The translations under genes and the position numbers were made by a program. A stretch of DNA of 24,624 bases, taken from positions 1 to 24,624 of the forward strand of contig SFET01000038.1 in assembly GCA_004557125.1 (NCBI GenBank). Reading direction: 5' to 3'. Below, piece by piece: positions 1-5,306 of this stretch (position 1 is its first letter; the number at the start of each line of letters is the position of its first letter). The stretch comes from Clostridiales bacterium (GTDB lineage: Bacteria > Bacillota > Clostridia > Christensenellales > Aristaeellaceae). The notes below the pieces were generated by a model. That model was not told the origin of the DNA, did no database searches, and saw only the letters and a list, made by a program, of their open reading frames with translations.

Positions 1-2
1 TC

Positions 3-155
3 AGCGGAGCGCTTCTGAATTGCGAGGGCATGATCACGAAGGTGCACCTGCACAGGCGCGTGGCGGAGGTCCGGACGCAGTTTATGGGGCGCACGGTGGA
101 TCTCTACCTCGGCTTTGAACTGCTGGGCCGGCCGGCAGAGAAGGAGCGCTCATAG
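3..155 (+). CDS. C-terminal end of a NusG/LoaP-like antiterminator (5' part outside window)
   Basis: The window opens inside this gene; the last 50 codons are present and end in TAG at 153-155. The peptide holds a KOW-type pattern, with GMITKVHLHRRVAEV followed by FMGRTVDLYLGFELL, which matches the C-terminal domain of NusG paralogues. In Firmicutes, LoaP-type paralogues bind RNA polymerase and allow read-through of long polysaccharide or antibiotic operons. The position directly ahead of polysaccharide gene remnants on the same strand fits that role. What is seen is only the KOW half; the NGN domain would lie upstream of the window. A housekeeping NusG is less likely given this context. The LoaP assignment is inference. 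Confidence 0.6.
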   Translation, partial: SGALLNCEGMITKVHLHRRVAEVRTQFMGRTVDLYLGFELLGRPAEKERS

Positions 156-218
156 CGACGGGGCAGGAATGATAACCACAGCCTTTTACATAAAGGAATC
201 AGATTGGAGTTACGAAGA

Positions 219-965
219 ATGAGTAGAGTTGGCTTGAAGGGCAAAACGATCTTGGTCACAGGCGCCGCTGGCTTTATTGGCAGCAACCTGGTAAAGCGCC
301 TGTTCAACGAAGTGGAGGACGTGACCGTCATCGGCATCGATAATATGAATGATTATTATGATGTCCGACTGAAGGAAGCGCGGCTGGAGGAGCTGTCTGT
401 TCATCCTTCTTTTGTTTTAGTAAAGGACAGCATCGCAGATAAGGCGATCATCACGGAGGTATTTGAGAAATACAAGCCGCAGGTGGTGGTGAACCTCGCA
501 GCCCAGGCCGGTGTGCGGTATTCCATGGGTTATTATCTGTCGATAGAGAAGAATCGCATTCTCAGGAATCGAAAAGTGGTGTATTCTGCCGGAGCGATTT
601 CGTTTGCTGTAATGAGCATTTGGGACGCAATGAAAATTATTTATTGCGACGATTATTCACATTGGATACGCAAGGCGAATTTTTTGATTCCGCCTATGGC
701 CATCGCAGTATTCGTTTTTTTCATAACCAATCACAGAATGAATATACAGGAGGGAAGAGTGCTGAAAAGCATATCGCGGTGCAGCTTTGGAATTTACCTG
801 ATACATCCGCTATATGTAAACATCTTTTATAAGGTGTTGCACATTGCACCGACCTCTTTTCCGATTGTCTTCGGAATTGCTTTTCTATTTGTGATCGTAT
901 TTGCCGCGTCCTGGGCATCGGCATGGATCATGACAAAAATTCCTATGCTCAACAGAATAATATAG
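219..965 (+). pseudogene. In-frame chimera: sugar-nucleotide epimerase N-terminus joined to acyltransferase-3 C-terminus
   Basis: Reading starts best at ATG 219, with GGAG at 206-209; a TTG at 204 in the same frame has no better site. The first ~100 residues are the Rossmann start of a UDP-glucuronate 4-epimerase-like SDR: VTGAAGFIGSNL for NAD binding, then NLAAQAGVRYS. At about base 525 the protein changes without a stop into GYYLSIEKNRIL and then several hydrophobic helices ending with SFGIYLIHPLYV, typical of the last third of membrane acyltransferase-3 (OafA-like) O-acetyltransferases. The epimerase lacks its Tyr-xxx-Lys catalytic site, and the acyltransferase lacks its N-terminal active-site His region. 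The second half is visibly AT-richer than the first. A deletion that fused two genes is the simplest explanation; function is doubtful. Confidence 0.8.
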
Positions 966-977
966 AAGGGAAACGCG

Positions 978-1214
978 ATGAGAAAGATTACATTTAAGGA
1001 TATCCTTGATTATTTGGATAGTCGGGGAGCGTTCAAATTCATGCCGGATGAATTGTATTTGAAGTTCATGTTTAGGCTTAGAATGCACAGAAAACTGAAT
1101 CTGGAAAATCCCCAATGCTTTAATGATAAGATACAGTGGATTAAACTGAATGATCGTCGACCGGAGTACACTGTGTTTGTTGACAAATATGCAGTGAAGA
1201 AGCATATAATATGA
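978..1214 (+). pseudogene. N-terminal fragment of a TupA-like ATP-grasp polysaccharide enzyme
   Basis: Seventy-eight codons begin 12 bases after the chimera, with GAAGGGA just upstream of ATG 978. The pattern LYLKFMFRLRMHRKLNLENPQCFNDKIQWIKL (shown here only by its parts RLRMHRKLNLENP and FNDKIQWIKL) and the later VDKYAVKKHI match the start of TupA-like ATP-grasp proteins found in capsule and teichuronopeptide loci. Full members are near 300 residues, so the ATP-grasp fold itself is missing. The reading stops at TGA 1212-1214, exactly where flippase-like sequence begins in another frame. That makes a second deletion junction near 1205-1211. Non-functional remnant; the family call is from memory of conserved motifs. 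Confidence 0.65.
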
Positions 1215-1639
1215 TTATCTTAGCAGCAGGCCACTATAAACAAACGCAGAATAATTATATTGTTGTTGCAATTATCAACATTCTTGTATCTGTTGCAACC
1301 GTCAAAGCGTGGGGGTTAATTGGTGTTGCGATTGGTACATTGGTTGCAATGACATACCAAACAGTGTGGATGGCAGTATATGATTCAAAGCATCTGATTC
1401 AATGGCCGATAAAGAACTTTTTGAAACAAGTTTTTGTTGATATCATCACGGTATTTATCGGCTATTTTTCGACAAGAATGATTACTATGCAGGAAGTATC
1501 CTATTTCGCGTGGATGATTCTGGCACTAAAAACAGCAGCGGTGTGGAGTTTGATTGCAATTGCGATCAATACAATATTTTATCGCTCCAAAGTGTTGCGT
1601 ATTATGAATCGGTTTTTACGAAAGAGAAGGTGTATCTAA
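1211..1639 (+). pseudogene. C-terminal fragment of a polysaccharide flippase (Wzx/MATE-like)
   Basis: The 142-residue peptide has four hydrophobic helices and the pattern AAGHYKQTQNNYIVVAIINI, followed by GLIGVAIGTLVAM, typical of the last third of oligosaccharide flippases of the MOP superfamily. These are about 450-500 residues and export lipid-linked repeat units across the membrane. The N-terminal two thirds are missing, and the ATG at 1211 overlaps the stop of the ATP-grasp remnant, which looks accidental. It ends in a basic tail (FLRKRRC), as flippases often do. Base composition is AT-rich like its upstream neighbour, unlike the GC-rich cas genes downstream. Remnant of a once larger surface-polysaccharide operon. 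Confidence 0.7.
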
Positions 1640-1743
1640 AGACAGGATTGGGGATTTCCCTGGTTTCTGAAAACCATTGTTATATGCCCCGACTTGCTCC
1701 TGATTCAGGCAGTCTTGCTGGACTTGTGCGCATATGGGCCAGA

Positions 1744-1781
1744 CAGCTTCCGCAGAATTCTGCGGAAGCTGCCTGTTTTTT
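1744..1781 (+). terminator. Rho-independent terminator of the polysaccharide remnant
   Basis: A perfect palindrome (AGCTTCCGCAG, centre AATT, then its complement) at 1744-1771 is followed by GCCTG and six T residues. It would form a GC-rich stem and end transcription about 130 bases after the flippase remnant. Confidence 0.8.
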
Positions 1782-1897
1782 GGAAACTGTTTGTTCTTTC
1801 ATCTGTTCATAAAATGATGATGAGGACCAATAAGCTGCAAAAAAGAACGAACACGGCGGGCGGGTAGTCGATTCCAATCCGGCCATCGGACCGGACA

Positions 1898-2068
1898 TCT
1901 GTGCGGCGTGTGGAGGATATCACGGAAGCCCTCTGGGTAGCAGGGCATCGACCGCCACAATCAGCGAGCTGAACGAGAAAGCCTATGTCCACATCGGGGA
2001 CCGGCGAAAGCGTCCGCTGCAGGCGGGAAGCATCCGTATGTGTACGTGGACGGCATCTGTCCAAAAGC
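1898..2068 (+). mobile_element. Frameshifted IS256-family (mutator) transposase remnant
   Basis: Reading across frames gives SVRRVEDITEALW at 1898-1936, then SELNEKAYVHI and RKRPLQ in a second frame, then KHPYVYVDGI at about 2030-2062. These follow one another in the order found in the central part of IS256-type transposases, just before the second catalytic Asp (the D of YVDGI). The frame changes twice in ~170 bases and no terminal repeats or complete gene are present, so it is a scrap, not an active element. It sits between the polysaccharide remnant and the cas3 promoter, and marks a past insertion and rearrangement at that junction. Bases 1782-1897 show nothing else recognisable. Confidence 0.75.
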
Positions 2069-2076
2069 AGCATTTC

Positions 2077-2105
2077 TTGACATTTAACTCATTTGCATAT
2101 ATAAT
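2077..2105 (+). promoter_or_regulatory. Perfect sigma-70 consensus promoter of cas3
   Basis: TTGACA (2077-2082), a 17-base spacer, and TATAAT (2100-2105) match the consensus at all twelve positions. The start site should fall near 2112, about 55 bases ahead of the cas3 start codon. It begins only a few bases after the transposase remnant ends. Confidence 0.85.
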
Positions 2106-2166
2106 AAACTTAACAAATTACATCATCATGATCTGTCAATTGTTTTCATCGGATGGAGGGATGTGC

Positions 2167-4314
2167 ATGGAGCGACCGGTTTTCCTGGCCCACATCGCCG
2201 GGGACGGCAGGGAGCAGACGGTTGCGGAGCATCTGGAGGGCACTGCGCGGCGTAGCGCCGCATTTGCCGCGAACTTCGGCAGTGAAGATTTCGGCAGGCT
2301 GGTGGGCCTTGCCCACGACATCGGAAAGAACACATCGGCCTTCCAGCGGCGGCTGAAAGAGGGTGGGCCGAAGGTGGACCACGCTACCGCCGGGGCCGTC
2401 GAATGCGCGGGGGTCGGGGCCTACATCTCCGCCTGCTGCGTGATCGGCCACCACGGCGGCCTGCCGGACTTCGGGAATCCCGAGGTGGACATGCCGGGAG
2501 CCCCCACATTCAGCGGGAGGCTGAAGAAGGGCATGCAGGGCGGCATTCCGCCCTACGAATGGAGCGGCTCGCTGCCCGCGGTTCCGCCGGAGCCGGACTT
2601 CCAGGACGATGGTTATCGCCTGGCTATGTGGACGCGGATGCTCTACTCCTGTCTGGTGGATGCGGACTATCTGGACACCGAGGAATTCATGTCCGGCGGG
2701 ACGGTTGCGCGCGGAGGATATGATTCCCTGCCGGCGCTCTGGGAGCGGCTGAAGCGGTACATCGAGGGTTTTTACCCGCCCAAGGGAGAATTGAACCGCC
2801 TGCGCTGCCGGATCCTGGAGGACTGCACGGAGGCCGGGTCGGGTCAGAAGGGCATCTACACGCTGACCGTGCCCACAGGCGGCGGCAAGACCATCGCTTC
2901 GCTGGCCTTTGCGCTGCGGCACGCCATGCAGAACGGCATGCGGCGCATCATCTATGTGATTCCCTACACCTCCATCATCGAACAGAACGCCCTCGTATTC
3001 CGCAGCATCCTCGGGGAGAACAACGTCCTCGAGCACCACAGCAGCGCAATTTTCGATTCCGATGAGGAGACAAGTGGTGAAAAGAGCCGCCAGCGCCTGG
3101 CCAGCGAGAACTGGGATGCGCCGGTGGTCGTGACCACGGCGGTGCAGTTCTTTGAATCCATCCATGCCAACCGCTCCTCCAAGTGCCGCAAGCTGCACAA
3201 CATCGCCAACAGCGTGATCATCTTTGACGAGGCGCAGATGCTGCCCATGAACGCCCTGCTGCCCTGTGTGGGGGCGATCTCCAGCCTGGTGGCGGACTTC
3301 GGGGCCAGCGCGGTGCTGTGCACGGCCACCCAGCCGGTTCTGAACGACCTGATTCCGTCCTTTGCCCCGCAGCTTCGCGTGAAGGAAATCTGCCCCGACA
3401 CCGCGCAGCTGTACGAGCGCTTTCGCCGCGTCTCCTTCCGCAGCATCGGCGAGCGCTCCAATGCGGCGCTGGCGGAGGAGCTGTGCGCGCAGAAGCAGGT
3501 GCTGTGCATCGTCAACAGCCGCAAGGCAGCCCAGGAGATCCATGCGCTGCTGGCGGGCGAGGGCAGCTTCCACCTGTCCACGCTGATGTGCCCCGTCCAT
3601 CGACAGGCGGTCTTGCAGACGGTTCGCCAGCGCCTGAGGGACGGCCTGCCCTGCCGGGTGGTCTCCACCTCCCTGATCGAGGCGGGGGTGGATGTGGATT
3701 TCCCGGCGGTCTACCGTGAGATGGCTGGTCTGGACTCGATCCTGCAGGCCGCCGGACGCTGCAACCGCAACGGGAAGCGGGATGCCGCGCAGAGCATCGT
3801 CTCCATCTTCACCGGGGAGACCCCTGCGCCCAAGCTGTTCCGGCAGAATGTCCGGGCGACGCGGGAGGCCCTGGAGGACGGGCGCGATCCCGGCGATCCC
3901 GACAGCGTCCGCAGGTATTTCACACGCTATCGCTCCCTCATCGGCGACCATCTGGATCGCGCGGAGGTGGTTCAGCGCCTGCGCAGCGGCACATCCGGCG
4001 GCCTGCTGCCCTTCAAGGCCGTGGCGGAGGATTTCCGCATGATCGACGACGACTGCATGACGGTCTACATCCCCTATGAAGATGGCGCAGCGCTGTGCCG
4101 GGAGCTGCTGTCCGGCCATGCAAGCCGGGAGCTCTATCGCAGGGCCGGGCGCTACAGCGTCAGCATCTACCACGGCCACTACGAGGCCCTGCTGTCCGCC
4201 GGGGATGTTCAGCCGCTGGATGCGGAGAGTGCCGTTCTGATCAACCCCGCACTGTACAGCGCAGAGACCGGGCTGTCCCTCGTGGCGGACAGTGGAAAGG
4301 CGGAGTTCATTTGA
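2167..4314 (+). CDS. cas3: CRISPR-associated helicase-nuclease Cas3 (type I-C)
   Basis: Cas3 is recruited by Cascade to the displaced strand of a target, then unwinds and cuts DNA. Start ATG 2167 is chosen because GGAGG at 2155-2159 lies 7 bases upstream; ATG 2161 is too close. The 715-residue product is usual for I-C. The HD nuclease is N-terminal: His22, the AHD motif at 49-51, and HH at 95-96. The SF2 helicase follows: PTGGGKT at 236-242 (Walker A), the DEAQ box at 354-357 (in place of DEAH, seen in some Cas3), and motif VI QAAGRCNRNG at 527-536. All key residues are present, so it should be active. It has its own strong promoter and is separated from cas5 by 329 bases, so its level may be set independently of Cascade. 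Confidence 0.96.
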   Translation: MERPVFLAHIAGDGREQTVAEHLEGTARRSAAFAANFGSEDFGRLVGLAHDIGKNTSAFQRRLKEGGPKVDHATAGAVECAGVGAYISACCVIGHHGGLPDFGNPEVDMPGAPTFSGRLKKGMQGGIPPYEWSGSLPAVPPEPDFQDDGYRLAMWTRMLYSCLVDADYLDTEEFMSGGTVARGGYDSLPALWERLKRYIEGFYPPKGELNRLRCRILEDCTEAGSGQKGIYTLTVPTGGGKTIASLAFALRHAMQNGMRRIIYVIPYTSIIEQNALVFRSILGENNVLEHHSSAIFDSDEETSGEKSRQRLASENWDAPVVVTTAVQFFESIHANRSSKCRKLHNIANSVIIFDEAQMLPMNALLPCVGAISSLVADFGASAVLCTATQPVLNDLIPSFAPQLRVKEICPDTAQLYERFRRVSFRSIGERSNAALAEELCAQKQVLCIVNSRKAAQEIHALLAGEGSFHLSTLMCPVHRQAVLQTVRQRLRDGLPCRVVSTSLIEAGVDVDFPAVYREMAGLDSILQAAGRCNRNGKRDAAQSIVSIFTGETPAPKLFRQNVRATREALEDGRDPGDPDSVRRYFTRYRSLIGDHLDRAEVVQRLRSGTSGGLLPFKAVAEDFRMIDDDCMTVYIPYEDGAALCRELLSGHASRELYRRAGRYSVSIYHGHYEALLSAGDVQPLDAESAVLINPALYSAETGLSLVADSGKAEFI

Positions 4315-4328
4315 GTCGGCATGGCGAA

Positions 4329-4354
4329 GGGGACAGAGTCACTCCTCTGTCCCC
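4329..4354. other. Strong hairpin after cas3 (REP-like; also 3' end of the minus-strand guide RNA)
   Basis: GGGGACAGAG at 4329-4338 pairs perfectly with CTCTGTCCCC at 4345-4354 around a 6-base loop. There is no T tract on either side, so it is not a classic terminator for cas3. It could stabilise the cas3 mRNA 3' end, and on the other strand it would close the putative guide RNA. It resembles widespread REP-type hairpins, which is an alternative origin. Confidence 0.6.
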
Positions 4355-4414
4355 CCGCCCACGTAATAATCATTATTCATGTTTCAATCCACAGATAAGG
4401 AAGCCTTATCAGAC
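4329..4414 (-). ncRNA. Putative CreR/CreA-like guide RNA: degenerate I-C repeat plus guide
   Basis: Read on the minus strand, 4414-4381 is a degenerate CRISPR repeat of 34 nt. It starts with GT like the array repeat, has a stem-loop GATAAGG-CTT-CCTTATC (4410-4394, closed by a further C-G pair across a T-T mismatch) where the array repeat has its own 8-bp stem, and ends with TGGATTGAAAC (4391-4381). That 11-mer is identical to the 5' handle of the four oldest array repeats, and Cas5c of type I-C is known to cut at the stem base leaving an 11-nt handle. The guide follows from 4380 downward (ATGAATAATGATTATTA) and the hairpin 4354-4329 could end the RNA. Because stem sequence differs but structure and handle are kept, this looks selected and not a chance match. 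Role inferred: leads Cascade to the cas5 upstream region. Confidence 0.6.
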
Positions 4415-4421
4415 ATCTTCC

Positions 4422-4450
4422 AGTATGGCACACTGCAAGCCATTTGTCAA
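4422..4450 (-). promoter_or_regulatory. Minus-strand promoter for the degenerate-repeat RNA
   Basis: On the minus strand TTGACA (4450-4445, perfect -35), a 17-base spacer and CATACT (4427-4422) with an upstream TGC form an extended -10 promoter. The expected start site, 7-8 bases beyond the -10, is at about 4415-4414, the first base of the degenerate repeat. Confidence 0.6.
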
Positions 4451-4470
4451 CTGACATTCAGCACAAGATG

Positions 4471-4493
4471 TTATAATAATCATTCTTCTTGAA
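4471..4493 (-). promoter_or_regulatory. Predicted target of the degenerate-repeat guide, with TTC PAM
   Basis: On the minus strand TTC (4493-4491), the usual type I-C PAM, is followed by AAGAAGAATGATTATTA (4490-4474). Compared with the guide ATGAATAATGATTATTA this matches at 15 of 17 positions. The mismatches are at position 6, which is flipped out and ignored in type I seeds, and at position 2, which is a genuine blemish. Matching stops after base 17, as expected for binding without cleavage. The site overlaps a TATAAT (4472-4477) and ends 9 bases before the -35 of the best cas5 promoter. Confidence 0.5.
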
Positions 4494-4501
4494 CTATAAT
4501 A

Positions 4502-4530
4502 TTGCAATTTGCCGTTCCTTGTGCTATACT
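4502..4530 (+). promoter_or_regulatory. Promoter of the cas5-cas8-cas7-cas4-cas1-cas2 operon
   Basis: TTGCAA (4502-4507), a 17-base spacer and TATACT (4525-4530) with TGC directly upstream give a good extended -10 promoter, start near 4537. Two more TATAAT hexamers (4472-4477, 4495-4500) lie just upstream; the first has CTGACA at 4451-4456 but only 15 bases between, so it is a weaker candidate. Confidence 0.6.
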
Positions 4531-4542
4531 ATGTTCAGAAAC

Positions 4543-4613
4543 GAGCGTAGGTAGTGTACGTTTTCTCCCCACGTCCACCTACGCTCACGGGAGGTGACGG
4601 ACAAGGCCGTCAC
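4543..4613 (+). other. Structured 5' leader of the cas5 operon mRNA (two hairpins)
   Basis: GAGCGTAGGT (4543-4552) pairs perfectly with ACCTACGCTC (4577-4586). A second stem GTGACGG (4594-4600) / CCGTCAC (4607-4613) follows. Both lie between the predicted start site and the cas5 ribosome site at 4631-4635. They may stabilise the mRNA or act in control; no known riboswitch class is recognised. Confidence 0.55.
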
Positions 4614-4643
4614 AGAGATACTTCTCAGAAAGGAGAAATGCCA

Positions 4644-5306
4644 ATGTCTGTTTCCGTTGAGGTCTGGGGCGATTACGCCTGCTTCTCACGCCTGGAGTTC
4701 AAGACGGAGAGGGTCAGCCATGACCTGATCACGCCCTCGGCGGCCAGGGGACTGCTGGAAGCGATCTACTGGCACCCCGGGCTCATGTGGCAGGTGGATC
4801 GCATCCGCGTGTGCAATCCCATCCGCTTCACGAACATCCGGCGCAACGAGGTCAAGGACACCATCAGCGCCCGCAAGGTGCGCACCGCGATGGAGAAGGG
4901 CACAGGCGAGCTGTACTTGGCCACGTCCGAGAGCATCCAGCAGCGTGCCGCCATGGTGCTGCGGGACGTGCGCTACGTCATCGAGGCCCACTTCGAAATG
5001 ACCGCTGCCGCCGCACCGGGCGACAATCCGGGGAAGTTTCAGGACATCATCAAGCGACGGCTCGCCAGGGGGCAGTTCTATCATCAGCCGTACTTCGGCG
5101 TCCGGGAGTTTCCGGCGCACTTTGCGCCCTGCGCGGAGGTTCCGCCCTGTCCAAAGGAGCTGCTGGGCGAGAAGGACATGGGCTGGATGCTGCTGGATCT
5201 GGACTACTCCGATCCGGAAAACATCACGCCCATGTTCTTCCGGGCCACGCTCCGGGACGGGGTGCTGGAGGTTCCCAGCCGCAGTTCTCAGGAGGTGGTT
5301 CGATGA
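4644..5306 (+). CDS. cas5c: Cas5c (Cas5d), crRNA-processing Cascade subunit of type I-C
   Basis: In type I-C, which has no Cas6, this RAMP protein cuts pre-crRNA at the base of the repeat hairpin and then caps the 5' handle in Cascade. ATG 4644 is chosen because AGGAG at 4631-4635 lies 8 bases upstream; ATG 4638 in the same frame is only 2 bases away. The 220-residue product has the usual features of the family: VEVWGDYACFSRLEFK at the N-terminus, PSAARGLLEAIYWHP with the first RAMP helix, RDVRYVIEAHF in the middle, and FYHQPYFGVREFPAHF near residue 155. First gene of the Cascade/adaptation operon; its stop overlaps cas8c (ATGA). No sign of damage. Confidence 0.95.
   Translation: MSVSVEVWGDYACFSRLEFKTERVSHDLITPSAARGLLEAIYWHPGLMWQVDRIRVCNPIRFTNIRRNEVKDTISARKVRTAMEKGTGELYLATSESIQQRAAMVLRDVRYVIEAHFEMTAAAAPGDNPGKFQDIIKRRLARGQFYHQPYFGVREFPAHFAPCAEVPPCPKELLGEKDMGWMLLDLDYSDPENITPMFFRATLRDGVLEVPSRSSQEVVR

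Noticed and set aside
2071..2160. Possible second target of the degenerate-repeat guide at the cas3 promoter (TTC at 2074 followed by TTGACATTT).
   Set aside because: Only scattered matches to the guide (four of the first nine bases); too weak.
2146..4179. A 677-codon open frame on the minus strand opposite cas3.
   Set aside because: It mirrors the codon pattern of a GC-rich gene; the plus strand has all Cas3 motifs.
4329..4354. Rho-independent terminator for cas3.
   Set aside because: The stem is strong but no T run follows on the plus strand; recorded as a hairpin only.
4531..4554. A seven-codon frame (ATG 4531, with AGA and AGG codons) just after the cas5 promoter, reminiscent of a CreT-type mini-ORF toxin.
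   Set aside because: Its ATG lies before the predicted start site at about 4537 and no ribosome site is present, so a toxin-antitoxin reading of the guide RNA is not supported.
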